From: Pedobacter ginsengisoli
GTDB taxonomy: Bacteria; Bacteroidota; Bacteroidia; Sphingobacteriales; Sphingobacteriaceae
NCBI RefSeq assembly: GCF_002736205.1
Contig: NZ_CP024091.1
Coordinates: 4,399,555 to 4,463,554, forward strand
Direction of reading: 5' to 3'
Length of the DNA stretch: 64,000 nucleotides
Under the pieces are notes generated by a model. The model made no database searches, was not told where the DNA came from, and worked only from the letters and a program-made list of their open reading frames with translations. Shown piece after piece: positions 1-8,743 of the stretch; the first letter of the stretch is position 1; each line of letters opens with the position of its first letter. A program made the translations under genes and the position numbers.

Positions 1-80
1 CATGCTGAATTCATTTCATCATCCCGGACTTATCTTTCAAAAAACATGGTTAAGCGGGGCGCTGAAATGAATTCAGCATG
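1..80. repeat. REP-like inverted repeat
   Basis: An 18-base arm at 1-18 (catgctgaattcatttca) is matched exactly by its reverse complement at 63-80, separated by 44 bases. The arm contains an inner ATGAATTCAT-like palindrome. It lies in the intergenic space upstream of aspS. The form, two long arms around a short non-coding spacer, resembles the extragenic palindromes scattered through Pedobacter-type genomes. It could also fold as a long hairpin and end transcription from the gene to the left, which is outside the window. Confidence 0.6.
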
Positions 81-162
81 ATGAGAAGCCCTTCTAAACA
101 GTTAATAAATTAAATATAGCAAGTAAAATCGTCAGCATTTAAAATATGTGGTTCAAAATGAA

Positions 163-170
163 TATTTTTG
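163..170 (+). promoter_or_regulatory. aspS promoter -7 box
   Basis: The sequence tatttttg fits the Bacteroidota -7 consensus TAnnTTTG. It lies 19 bases before the ATG at 190 and downstream of the in-frame ATG at 148, so it supports the later start for aspS. No convincing -33 TTTG is seen. Confidence 0.5.
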
Positions 171-189
171 CCGCTTAATAATTTTAATA

Positions 190-1935
190 ATGTTAAGAAC
201 AACTACTTGCGGCGCTTTAACCATTAAGAACTTAGGAGAAAATATAATCCTTTGCGGTTGGGTACAGAAATCAAGAGATTTAGGAGGCATGACCTTTATA
301 GATATCCGTGACAGATACGGGATTACCCAATTGGTTTTCAATATGGATGATAATCGTGAATTGTGTGAAGCTGCCCGTAATTTAGGAAGAGAGTTCGTTA
401 TTAAAGCCAGCGGATTGGTTGTAGAGCGCTCTAACAAGAACCTTAAAATACCTACTGGTGAAGTTGAGATAAAAATAACTGCCCTTGAAGTATTAAATTC
501 AGCTAAACTACCTCCTTTTTTAATAGACGATGAAACTGATGGTGGTGATGACCTGAGAATGAAATATCGTTACCTTGATTTACGTAGAAATCCGGTTCGT
601 AACAATATGATATTGCGTCACAAAATGGCACAGGCTGTACGCAGATATTTAGATGGGCTAGACTTTATTGAAGTTGAAACACCTGTACTTATTAAATCTA
701 CACCAGAAGGTGCAAGGGACTTTGTAGTGCCAAGCCGTATGAATGCCGGTGAGTTTTATGCTTTACCTCAATCTCCACAAACCTTTAAACAACTGTTAAT
801 GGTATCTGGATTTGACAGGTACTTCCAGATTGTAAAATGCTTTCGGGATGAGGATTTGCGTGCTGACAGGCAGCCGGAATTTACTCAGATAGACTGCGAA
901 ATGTCGTTTATTGAGCAGGAAGATATATTAAATACTTTTGAAGGGCTGATCCGTACTTTGTTTAAAGAAGTTAAGAACTTTGATTTGCCTGAAGTGCCAA
1001 GAATGCAATATGCTGATGCCATGCGTTTTTATGGCTCTGATAAGCCTGATACCCGTTTTGACATGAAGTTTGTTGAAATCACGGATCTTGTTAAAGGCAA
1101 AGATTTCCCTGTATTTGACAATGCAGAGCTTGTTGTTGGTATTAATGCTATAGGCTGTGCAAGCTATACCCGTAAACAGGTTGATGAGCTGACTGATTTT
1201 ATTAAGCGTCCACAGATTGGTGCAACAGGATTGATCTATTTAAGGCATAATGAAGATGGCTCATTAAAATCATCTGTAGACAAGTTCTATGATGAAGATG
1301 AGTTAAAGAAATGGTCGGCAGCTTTTAATACTCAGCCCGGCGATTTAGTGCTGGTTATGGCAGGCTTACAAGATAAAGTGCGCAAACAATTAAGTGAGCT
1401 GCGCTTAGAGATGGGCAGCCGTTTAGGTTTACGCGATAAAAACAAATTCAGCGCTTTATGGGTACTTGACTTCCCTCTTTTAGAATGGGATGAAGAGACT
1501 GAAAGATACCATGCTATGCACCATCCATTTACCTCGCCTAAGCCAGAAGACATTGATCTGCTAGACTCTAAACCAGGAGAAGTAAGGGCTAATGCTTATG
1601 ATATGGTAGTAAATGGAACTGAAATTGGTGGTGGTTCAATCCGTATCCACGACCGGGCTTTACAAGCCTTAATGTTTAAACATTTAGGTTTTTCGGCTGA
1701 AGAAGCCCAAAAACAGTTTGGATTTTTGATGGACGCTTTTGAGTTCGGGGCACCTCCGCATGGTGGTATTGCATTTGGCTTTGACAGGTTATGCTCTATT
1801 TTTGCAGGCCTTGATACCATTCGTGATGTAATTGCTTTCCCTAAAAACAACTCGGGCAGAGATGTTATGATTGATAGCCCTTCTACAATTGACGATAAGC
1901 AATTGAACGAATTGAAAATAAAAACAACGGCTTAA
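190..1935 (+). CDS. aspS: Aspartate--tRNA ligase
   Basis: A 581-residue class II aminoacyl-tRNA synthetase that charges tRNA-Asp in the cytoplasm. An OB-fold anticodon-binding domain sits at the N-terminus (about 1-110). The class II motif 2 FRDEDLRADRQPEF is near residue 217, a GAD-type insertion of the bacterial enzyme spans the middle, and motif 3 GGIAFGFDRL is near 525. Length is normal for bacterial AspRS. The start at 190 is chosen because it gives the usual N-terminus (MLRTTTCGAL) and follows a -7 box at 163-170. An ATG at 148 in frame lies before that box. A strong terminator follows directly. Confidence 0.97.
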   Translation: MLRTTTCGALTIKNLGENIILCGWVQKSRDLGGMTFIDIRDRYGITQLVFNMDDNRELCEAARNLGREFVIKASGLVVERSNKNLKIPTGEVEIKITALEVLNSAKLPPFLIDDETDGGDDLRMKYRYLDLRRNPVRNNMILRHKMAQAVRRYLDGLDFIEVETPVLIKSTPEGARDFVVPSRMNAGEFYALPQSPQTFKQLLMVSGFDRYFQIVKCFRDEDLRADRQPEFTQIDCEMSFIEQEDILNTFEGLIRTLFKEVKNFDLPEVPRMQYADAMRFYGSDKPDTRFDMKFVEITDLVKGKDFPVFDNAELVVGINAIGCASYTRKQVDELTDFIKRPQIGATGLIYLRHNEDGSLKSSVDKFYDEDELKKWSAAFNTQPGDLVLVMAGLQDKVRKQLSELRLEMGSRLGLRDKNKFSALWVLDFPLLEWDEETERYHAMHHPFTSPKPEDIDLLDSKPGEVRANAYDMVVNGTEIGGGSIRIHDRALQALMFKHLGFSAEEAQKQFGFLMDAFEFGAPPHGGIAFGFDRLCSIFAGLDTIRDVIAFPKNNSGRDVMIDSPSTIDDKQLNELKIKTTA

Positions 1936-1950
1936 GGCCGGTTGGCAAAT

Positions 1951-1982
1951 AAAAAAGGGAGTTCGTTTGAACTCCCTTTTTT
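1951..1982. terminator. Bidirectional Rho-independent terminator
   Basis: A perfect 14-base stem (aaaaaagggagttc paired with 1969-1982) closes a GTTT loop, with A and T tracts on the two sides. It lies between the stop of aspS and the convergent stop at 1986, so it can serve both strands. Confidence 0.9.
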
Positions 1983-1985
1983 ATT

Positions 1986-2429
1986 TTAATAGCTTTCACT
2001 ATCTGGCGGAATGCCATAATCGACTTCCGTACTTTCTCTCTTTTTCTTAGAGCCGGTAAACCAGGATTTAACGGAATTAAAAATAGCCGACAAATGCTCT
2101 GCATCTAAAGTTTTCCCTACTTTATTTGATGCCAGGCCCACAAGTGTTTTTGTAAGAAAACCCGACCCTCTGAACAATGTGGTATTCATAATAAAAGGCA
2201 ATATATAAGACATTAAACTACTGCTCAGATTCAATTTATCATCCATTTTCAGGAAAGCTGAAGGAGTTGCATATTTTTTAATAAAACCGCCTAAAGTAAA
2301 TTGCCTGAAATACACTTTCGTATCACTTAGCAGCGCATCTTCCTGCATGGTGTATTCAGCTTTTAGGCTGGCTACCGTTGCATGCAGTTCTTCCAGGTTC
2401 CGGATATTATATTTTCTTGTCTTCTTCAT
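1986..2429 (-). CDS. Conserved hypothetical protein of the YtxH/holin operon
   Basis: A 147-residue protein I cannot assign to a named family. A charged helical N-terminus (about 1-35) is followed by a segment with apolar stretches around 70-105 (SYILPFIMNTTLF and LTKTLVGLAS) and a Lys/Arg/Glu/Ser-rich tail. It may be peripherally membrane bound. It is the last gene of a three-gene minus-strand operon and overlaps the end of the preceding holin-like gene by 23 bases, which points to coupled translation. By context it probably works with that membrane protein, perhaps in envelope stress. The function is unknown. Confidence 0.7.
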   Translation of the reverse strand: MKKTRKYNIRNLEELHATVASLKAEYTMQEDALLSDTKVYFRQFTLGGFIKKYATPSAFLKMDDKLNLSSSLMSYILPFIMNTTLFRGSGFLTKTLVGLASNKVGKTLDAEHLSAIFNSVKSWFTGSKKKRESTEVDYGIPPDSESY

Positions 2430-2796
2430 CCTTATCCGCCAATTTGTTAAAGTAATTTCTGATAGTAAAGTTTATTATTGCCTTCTCGATATATTTTTCT
2501 TTCGTGTAATAAACGATCAGTGCCAAAAAGACATAGATTAACGCCACGCAACCAAAACCTCTTGTATAACTTCCAAGCAGGTCTGACAAGAAAAGGGCTA
2601 AAGTAAAAGTGCCAAACAAAAAGGCCAACACAAAGCAAATAGCTACCACAGCGTTGGTTACCAAATCGGCAAATATCTTTGAGATTTTCTCTACAAGATA
2701 TAAACGTGTGTACTCAACCCTGGTATCTAAATAACTTTTTGCATCTTCATACAGGTCCTCAATGCCCTTCTCCTTATTCTCGTGATTTTCCTCCAT
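2407..2796 (-). CDS. Phage-holin-like family membrane protein (Phage_holin_3_6 type)
   Basis: A 129-residue inner-membrane protein with an acidic N-terminal tail, an amphipathic region (about 15-40) and two transmembrane helices at about 45-70 and 78-97, followed by a charged C-terminus (KLADKDEEDKKI). This layout matches the holin-superfamily-6 proteins found in chromosomal stress operons beside YtxH proteins. Despite the family name there is no phage gene nearby, so a lytic role is unlikely. It is the middle gene of the operon, 23 bases after the YtxH gene, and overlaps the next gene. Confidence 0.75.
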   Translation of the reverse strand: MEENHENKEKGIEDLYEDAKSYLDTRVEYTRLYLVEKISKIFADLVTNAVVAICFVLAFLFGTFTLALFLSDLLGSYTRGFGCVALIYVFLALIVYYTKEKYIEKAIINFTIRNYFNKLADKDEEDKKI

Positions 2797-2819
2797 ACTA
2801 TTGGTTTAAAGGTTGTTTA

Positions 2820-3086
2820 TTAAGCGTGCTCTACATCATCAATAAATTCTTCTTCAGACTGACGGAGTTTGCTTTTAACAGACCCTACAACCTTATCTTT
2901 TAAGCTGGCAAGATGGTTTATTTCATCAGCAGCTTTATCTCTGATAGAGTCCCCAAGATCTTTTAGTGATTGACTTAATTTATCTCTGGTATCACTTCCT
3001 TTTTCAGGTGCTAAAAGTAATCCCAATGCTGCACCTGCAGCCAAACCGGCTAAAAGCCCTATTAATACTTTTGAATTATCACTCAT
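2820..3086 (-). CDS. YtxH domain-containing protein
   Basis: An 88-residue protein with a glycine/alanine-rich transmembrane helix near the N-terminus (VLIGLLAGLAAGAALGLLLA, about 6-25), the APEKGSDTR motif just after it, and a long charged helix to the C-terminus. This is the usual YtxH architecture, linked in Bacilli and Bacteroidota to general stress responses; the molecular role is not known. It is first in the operon with the holin-like and unknown genes. About 190 bases upstream contain no clear promoter and only two weak tiny reading frames. Confidence 0.85.
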   Translation of the reverse strand: MSDNSKVLIGLLAGLAAGAALGLLLAPEKGSDTRDKLSQSLKDLGDSIRDKAADEINHLASLKDKVVGSVKSKLRQSEEEFIDDVEHA

Positions 3087-3276
3087 GATATTTTAATTTA
3101 TGTTTAACGTTTATTTTTTATTTCTGCTCTTTGTATTCTTATAACTCACCTTGCTCTGAAATTGTTTTAATTCTCTCCAATCTTTCAGTCGCCACAGCAC
3201 TAGTTTCATATATTTTTATCAATTATACAAAATAAGATATTAACAAAAGCACACCAATAACTACGCCAAATGCAGT

Positions 3277-4734
3277 TTAAAACCATAGTGTTCCCTCATG
3301 GTATATTGGAATACGAATAAGGAATAAACTGCCTTGCGCAAGTTGCTTAAGCTTAATGGACCCATTATGTGTAGTTAACACACGCTGAGTGTGGGTAAGC
3401 CCCAATCCGCTGGCACGCTTTTTTGTTGTAAAAAATGGCTCGAAAATCTTTTCATGATCTTTAGGATCAACACCAATGCCATTATCCTCTACCCCAATCT
3501 CATACATTCCGCCATCAGAGCTGCTGCTAATATGTATCATTTTAGGATATATTTGCATGGCCTCAACTGCATTTTTTATTACACTGACCAATGCGTTCTT
3601 TATTTTTGGCTTATCGAGCAATACCTTTTGCTCTGACTGATGAAACTCTGTTGTTAGCTTTATGTTATGCCCAATTATTAAATCCTGCACTTCTGAAATG
3701 GCCTCTTCAATAACTGTTAAAATATTATGCCGCTGAAGGTTTAAGGTCTTGGTTTCTGTACTCGAAATAAAGTTTTGCATCAGCTGATTTACCCTGTCGC
3801 AATTACTTTTTATAATTTCCAGATAAGATTGAATGGTTTCATTATAAACAATTGACGAATCCGCCGCCAGCTCATCTAATGCCAGGTTCACACTACTTAA
3901 AGGATCTCTTATTTCCTCGCCCAATCCCTTTGCTATATGCTCTGAAATAGACATTTTACCCAAACTAACGGATTTTTCTTCAATATTTTTTCGATGGCTA
4001 AGGTTATGAACAATGGTATGATATACCTCTTCCATATTAACCATATCTGTTTGAATAAATGAGGATAAGCTACAATAATAAATCTCTGATTTACTTGAAA
4101 TCAGTTCGCATTCAAAATCGCTCAGAGAACCATTGCTTTCCATTAGCTCCCTAAATTTTTCTGCGTCCACAGCATTACTAAAAACAGCATTGGTATTTAA
4201 CTGAAGTATTTCTGATCGTTCATAATCAAAAAACTTTAATCCTGCGGTGTTGATATCGTAAATTCTTCCTGAATAATCAGACACAAGAATGGGGTCGTTT
4301 GCCTGTTCAAAAATAGCTCTGTACTTACGTTCGCTAGCTTTGAGGGCTTTTACTGATCCGGCCTGTTTAATAGCGTACCTGATACTGCGATCTAGAGATG
4401 AGGGGTCTATTTCGTCTTTAACCAAGTAATCGGCCGCGCCAATATTCATCGCCTGTTCATCAATAGCCAAGTCACCTTTACCCGTAAGCATAATTATTGG
4501 CTCTTCGCACCCCGAATTAATAGCCTCAATGAGCAAGTCTATTCCGGTTCCTTTACCTAATCTGTAATCAACAAGAAAAACGTCGAACTGTTTCTTTAAA
4601 ATAGCATAAATGCCCTTCTCATAACTGTTCACCCATGACAGTTCATATCTCGGAGATATCTGGTTAAAAACCTCCCTGGTAAGAACGTAGTCATCTTCAT
4701 CATCGTCAATTAACAGGACTCTTACTTGCTTCAT
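3277..4734 (-). CDS. Receiver-PAS-ATPase protein, histidine-kinase-like but lacking the H-box histidine
   Basis: A 485-residue cytoplasmic signalling protein. An N-terminal receiver (1-125) keeps the phospho-acceptor Asp56 (VFLVDYRLG), the acidic DDD triad at 10-12, Thr84 and Lys106. A PAS domain covers about 130-250. The H-box region reads GLGEEIRDPLSS: where kinases have HE, this protein has Glu273-Glu274, so the autophosphorylated histidine is missing. The ATPase domain (about 370-480) still has the N box, DNGIGV, FEPFFTTK and SGLGL. It lies 13 bases after the PAS kinase gene and is probably co-transcribed with it and the NtrC-type regulator. It may be a regulatory pseudokinase or use another residue (His266 is close). 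The N-terminal receiver could accept phosphate from the neighbouring kinase. Confidence 0.85.
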   Translation of the reverse strand: MKQVRVLLIDDDEDDYVLTREVFNQISPRYELSWVNSYEKGIYAILKKQFDVFLVDYRLGKGTGIDLLIEAINSGCEEPIIMLTGKGDLAIDEQAMNIGAADYLVKDEIDPSSLDRSIRYAIKQAGSVKALKASERKYRAIFEQANDPILVSDYSGRIYDINTAGLKFFDYERSEILQLNTNAVFSNAVDAEKFRELMESNGSLSDFECELISSKSEIYYCSLSSFIQTDMVNMEEVYHTIVHNLSHRKNIEEKSVSLGKMSISEHIAKGLGEEIRDPLSSVNLALDELAADSSIVYNETIQSYLEIIKSNCDRVNQLMQNFISSTETKTLNLQRHNILTVIEEAISEVQDLIIGHNIKLTTEFHQSEQKVLLDKPKIKNALVSVIKNAVEAMQIYPKMIHISSSSDGGMYEIGVEDNGIGVDPKDHEKIFEPFFTTKKRASGLGLTHTQRVLTTHNGSIKLKQLAQGSLFLIRIPIYHEGTLWF

Positions 4735-4747
4735 AATGAGATTGTTT

Positions 4748-6385
4748 TCATTTTATTTGTTTCTTTGGAAGAACTACAACAAAAGTAGCTCCCTCATCAG
4801 ATTTACCTTCTGCAAAAATAAAACCAGAATGGTTATCGGTTATCCTTTTGCATATGGCCAAGCCAATACCAGTTCCTTCATAGTCGGCTCTGGAATGCAG
4901 GCGGTGAAAGATATCAAATATTTTCATTGCCTCTTCAGTTTCAAAACCAATTCCGTTATCTTTTATTTCAATAACATAAAATATCTGGTTTTTATTAATC
5001 TCCGTTATACTTAATTCATATCCATATTTTGTGGTACAGGATATTGAAATGTATGGAGGCTCATTTTGATTTGTGAACTTTAAAGAATTACCTATCAAAT
5101 TTTGAAAAAGCTGTATCAGCTGACTTTCAACTCCGTCTATTTCATCATCTTCAAGATCAATGTTTACTGTAGCCTTTTTAAGCTCAATTGTAAAATCAAG
5201 ATCGCTTAATGTTTTTCTAACAATATCACCAAGTTTAAGTTTAGAAAAGCCTTTATTGCCTCTTGTTAACTTAGAAAACGCAAGCAAGTCATCAATTAAC
5301 GCCCGCATTCTTTCAGAAGCTCCACGCATTCTGCTGATGTAGTCTTGAGCCTCAGCATTCATTTGCCCGGCATATTTATCTTTTAAACGATCTCCAAAAG
5401 CCTGTATTTTCCTTAAGGGCTCCTGCAAATCGTGCGAAGCAACATAGGCAAATTGCTCAAGGTCATGATTGGAGCGATTTAGCTCGGCTATCTTTTCTTC
5501 AAGTTGCACCTCAGCCTCTCTTAATTGAGTTACATCCTGCGTATTTCCAATATAGGCATAGTTTTCATTCAGGCCTATTCGTTTATATTCGGCTGTTGTA
5601 AGTACGTGCCGGGTCTCTCCGCCAGGTAGCACAATCCTATAGTTTATTTTAAAAGGAAGCTTATCTTTTTTAGCCTTATTAAAGTTCTGCATAAAGGCAT
5701 AGAGGTCGTCATCGTGGACAAGCCCTTTATAAAACGCAAAATTAACAAACACTGAATGAGGAAGAAAGCCATGTATGTTATACATTTCATCAGACCAAAG
5801 TATGAATTCTTTTCCATCAATCCATTCCCAGCTCCCACTATGCGAAACCATCTCGGCCTCTCTTAACAAAGATTCGTTTATACGTAACTTTAGAACAGCT
5901 TCTTTTAGCTCTGTAATGTCTTGTATGGTGCCAACAAGCTTATCTTCTCCTTCAATATAAAAGCCCTGCCCAAGCACGTATTTCCTTGCTCCGGAGGGCT
6001 GCACAATCTGATATTCAACGGCAAAAGATGTTTTGTTGTCAATTGCTGATTTTAATTCTTTATTTACCTTATCCCGGTATTCAGGTGCTATAACCTGTTC
6101 ATTGATATGCGTATCGGGTAAAAAGTTGTCATTTTTAAACCCATATACCTTATAAAGCTCATCAGACCATTTAACCTGTCCGCTTTCTACGAAAATTTCC
6201 CAACTACCCAGATGGGTAATCCGTTCAGCCAGATTAAGAACCTCAACCCGCTCAAGTAAATATTTATTATATTTTTTTAGACCTGTAGCCTCTCTCCTCA
6301 ACCGGTTAACAAACTGCACACTCCTGACAAGGAAATATCCCAGTATCAGTAATCCGATAAAGACGACAGTAGCTATCAGTAACAC
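4748..6385 (-). CDS. Membrane-anchored PAS-PAS sensor histidine kinase
   Basis: A 545-residue kinase. One transmembrane helix lies at about 2-21. Two PAS/PAC repeats follow (about 50-160 and 175-290), each containing a GSWE(I/W) start typical of PAS_3-like sensors. The H-box is YVASHDLQEPLRKIQ with His318, of the phytochrome-type HDLQEPL class. The ATPase has NLIGNSLKFT, DNGIGF and GTGIGLAICKRI. Only one base separates it from the upstream sigma-54 regulator gene, so the two very likely form a two-component pair. The lack of a periplasmic domain suggests an intracellular or membrane-proximal signal. Confidence 0.93.
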   Translation of the reverse strand: MLLIATVVFIGLLILGYFLVRSVQFVNRLRREATGLKKYNKYLLERVEVLNLAERITHLGSWEIFVESGQVKWSDELYKVYGFKNDNFLPDTHINEQVIAPEYRDKVNKELKSAIDNKTSFAVEYQIVQPSGARKYVLGQGFYIEGEDKLVGTIQDITELKEAVLKLRINESLLREAEMVSHSGSWEWIDGKEFILWSDEMYNIHGFLPHSVFVNFAFYKGLVHDDDLYAFMQNFNKAKKDKLPFKINYRIVLPGGETRHVLTTAEYKRIGLNENYAYIGNTQDVTQLREAEVQLEEKIAELNRSNHDLEQFAYVASHDLQEPLRKIQAFGDRLKDKYAGQMNAEAQDYISRMRGASERMRALIDDLLAFSKLTRGNKGFSKLKLGDIVRKTLSDLDFTIELKKATVNIDLEDDEIDGVESQLIQLFQNLIGNSLKFTNQNEPPYISISCTTKYGYELSITEINKNQIFYVIEIKDNGIGFETEEAMKIFDIFHRLHSRADYEGTGIGLAICKRITDNHSGFIFAEGKSDEGATFVVVLPKKQIK

Positions 6386-6386
6386 T

Positions 6387-7787
6387 TTACGTATCCAAAT
6401 TAATCGCTCTCATTTTGTTATACAATGTTTTCCGGTCGATGTTCAGGATTTTTGCGGCCTTTGTTTTATTAAAATTCACTTCTCTTAAAACTTTTAAAAT
6501 AGCATCATACTCCGCTTCAAGGGCAGCATTTTTCAAATCCCTTGGTTTTTCAATACGGGAAATTGAGCTTTCAATGGCCGAAGCCTTGGCATAAGTAGAG
6601 ATTTCAAGAGGAAGTGCTTTTAATTGTATTTCCTGACTTTCGGTAAGCAAAGTAGCCCTTCTTACCACGTTTTTAAGTTCCCTTACATTACCCGGCCAAT
6701 TGTAGGTCAGGAAGCAGTCTACAACTTCTTCAGAAAATCCCTGTACATTTCTGGAAAGCTCCTGGTTGGCCACATCTAAAAATGTATAGGCAAACACCAT
6801 AATATCATCACCTCTTTGACTTAACGGCGGTAATCCAATAGAAAACTCATTAAACCTATGGTACAGATCTTCTCTGAATTTCCCTTTCTGAATAGCATTA
6901 CCAAGGTTTTCATTTGTAGCAACAATTATCCTTACATCCAGATCAATCTCTTTGGTACTTCCTATTCTTTTAATTTTTCTCTCCTGTACAGTTCTTAATA
7001 ATGCAGCCTGAATATCATATGAAAGATTACCTACTTCATCAAGAAAAAGTGTTCCACCATTGGCCATTTCAAAATGACCTATTTTAGTATAAAGTGCTCC
7101 GGTAAAGGATCCTTTTTCATGACCAAAGAATTCGCTTCCTGCCAGTTCTTTAGTAAGAGAACCACAGTCCATTGCCACAAAAGGGCGGTCTTTTCTGGGG
7201 CTATTTAAATGAATTGCTTTAGCAACAGATTCCTTTCCTGTACCACTTTCGCCAGTTAAAATTACGCTATAAGAAGTTGGTGCAACTAATTGAATCTGCT
7301 TCATTAACTCTTTTGAAGCCGGGCTTTGACCGGTAACAAAATTATCAACCTGCTGGTAAACTTGCTTTGCAGTCTTTTGCTTAGGTGCTTCAGACGAGGT
7401 TTCAGATTGATTTACATTTAAGGCAATTTGAGTTTCAATTGCCTTATTAATGGTATTTAAAATTTCGTCGGGATATAGAGGCTTGGTAATATAATCATAC
7501 GCGCCTAATTTTATCAGTTCAACTGCAAGCTTGATATCAGAATAGCCGGTAATAATAATAACCCCGGTACTGGGATAACTTTCCTTTATCTTGATCAGCA
7601 TCTCTCTCCCGTCTGTATCTTCTAGCCTATAATCACATAAAACAAGGTCATAAGCTTCTTTAGCGAGGTAATCCATTGCTGTCACACCACTTGTAGCCGT
7701 TGATACACTAAATGAATTTCGGGTTAAAAATTTGGACAACAGCACACCGATGTTTACCTCATCGTCGACAATTAATATTTTTCTCAT
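6387..7787 (-). CDS. NtrC-type sigma-54-dependent response regulator
   Basis: A 466-residue activator of sigma-54 promoters. The receiver domain (1-120) has Asp52 (LVLCDYRLED) and Lys near 103 (ITKPL). The AAA+ domain has Walker A GESGTGKES, the sigma-54 contact loop as GSFTGA (a known variant of GAFTGA), and Walker B LFLDEVGNLS. The C-terminal Fis-type helix-turn-helix (NKTKAAKILNIDRKTLYNKM) binds enhancer DNA. It is first in a minus-strand block followed by the PAS kinase and the receiver-PAS protein. About 170 bases upstream contain no other gene. Confidence 0.96.
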   Translation of the reverse strand: MRKILIVDDEVNIGVLLSKFLTRNSFSVSTATSGVTAMDYLAKEAYDLVLCDYRLEDTDGREMLIKIKESYPSTGVIIITGYSDIKLAVELIKLGAYDYITKPLYPDEILNTINKAIETQIALNVNQSETSSEAPKQKTAKQVYQQVDNFVTGQSPASKELMKQIQLVAPTSYSVILTGESGTGKESVAKAIHLNSPRKDRPFVAMDCGSLTKELAGSEFFGHEKGSFTGALYTKIGHFEMANGGTLFLDEVGNLSYDIQAALLRTVQERKIKRIGSTKEIDLDVRIIVATNENLGNAIQKGKFREDLYHRFNEFSIGLPPLSQRGDDIMVFAYTFLDVANQELSRNVQGFSEEVVDCFLTYNWPGNVRELKNVVRRATLLTESQEIQLKALPLEISTYAKASAIESSISRIEKPRDLKNAALEAEYDAILKVLREVNFNKTKAAKILNIDRKTLYNKMRAINLDT

Positions 7788-7957
7788 ATTACCTAAAAAA
7801 TTAGAGCGTAATTAATGAAATAAATATAGCTAGTTTTTTTTTACTGGGAAATTTTTTCTACACTTTTATGAAAAAAGTATACAATTATTTCTCACTTGCA
7901 ACCAATACGCCGCTAAGTTTCTACTATTGACTAATGAGTTTTGGCGAAATGATGACT

Positions 7958-8740
7958 TTATTTCCCAGAAAATACCGGTTTTCTTTTCTCAAGAAATGCA
8001 GTTGTTCCTTCTTTAAAATCCAAAGTACCAAAGCATTTACCAAATTCTTTTATCTCAGCATCAAAGCCATCAACATCGTGTGATAGTGATGCATTTATAG
8101 CTTTTATGGCACCGGTAATTGCCAATGGCGCTCTTAATTTTATTTTACTTAATATTTCTTCTGCCTTAGCAATAAGCTCAGCTTGTGGAACTACATAATT
8201 CACTAACCCTATTTTTTCAGCTTCGGAAGCAGTGATCATATCTGCTGTTGTGATCATTTCAATTGCCTTTCCTTTGCCTACCAGCTGAGTCAATCGTTGT
8301 GTCCCACCATATCCCGGAATTAACCCGAGGGAAACTTCTGGCAAGCCAAGCTTGGCATTATCTGAGGCTATCCGCATATGGCAAGCCATAGCCAGCTCTA
8401 ATCCTCCGCCCAAAGCAAATCCATTTACAGCAGCAATTACAGGCTTTGTGCAGCGCTCAATTGCATCAAACACCGTGTTCTGCCCCGCTCTTGCAAGCTC
8501 TTCGCCTTCAGCAATACTATAATTAGAAAATTCTGAAATATCAGCACCAGCAACAAATGCCTTTTCGCCGGCACCAGTAATTAAAACCCCTCTTATCACC
8601 TTGTTATTAGTAGCAAGCCTAATTGCTTCAGCCAGCTCGGCCAATGTATCCTTATTTAGGGCATTTAATTTATGTTCTCGGTTTATGGTAATATAAAGGA
8701 TATCCTCCTTTATTTCCGATAAAATATTCTGATAATCCAT
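7958..8740 (-). CDS. Enoyl-CoA hydratase/isomerase family protein (crotonase)
   Basis: A 260-residue crotonase-fold enzyme expected to hydrate short-chain 2-enoyl-CoA. It has the oxyanion-hole segment AGADISEF and both catalytic glutamates of true hydratases, in ALGGGLELAM and GLPEVSLGLIPGYGG. The C-terminus ends in EKRKPVFSGK, the usual FxEKRxPxFxGR-like tail. The gene starts 3 bases after the B12-binding protein gene, so the two are co-transcribed. That context suggests acyl-CoA metabolism, for example of branched or propionyl/methylmalonyl intermediates. The exact substrate cannot be read from sequence. Confidence 0.92.
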   Translation of the reverse strand: MDYQNILSEIKEDILYITINREHKLNALNKDTLAELAEAIRLATNNKVIRGVLITGAGEKAFVAGADISEFSNYSIAEGEELARAGQNTVFDAIERCTKPVIAAVNGFALGGGLELAMACHMRIASDNAKLGLPEVSLGLIPGYGGTQRLTQLVGKGKAIEMITTADMITASEAEKIGLVNYVVPQAELIAKAEEILSKIKLRAPLAITGAIKAINASLSHDVDGFDAEIKEFGKCFGTLDFKEGTTAFLEKRKPVFSGK

Positions 8741-8743
8741 AGT

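Noticed and set aside
148..189. Longer start for aspS at 148
   Set aside because: The -7 box at 163-170 lies inside this extension and the added residues are not in the family.
2407..2796. Holin-family name suggesting a prophage remnant
   Set aside because: No other phage gene is near and the neighbours are YtxH-type stress genes; chromosomal members of this family are common.
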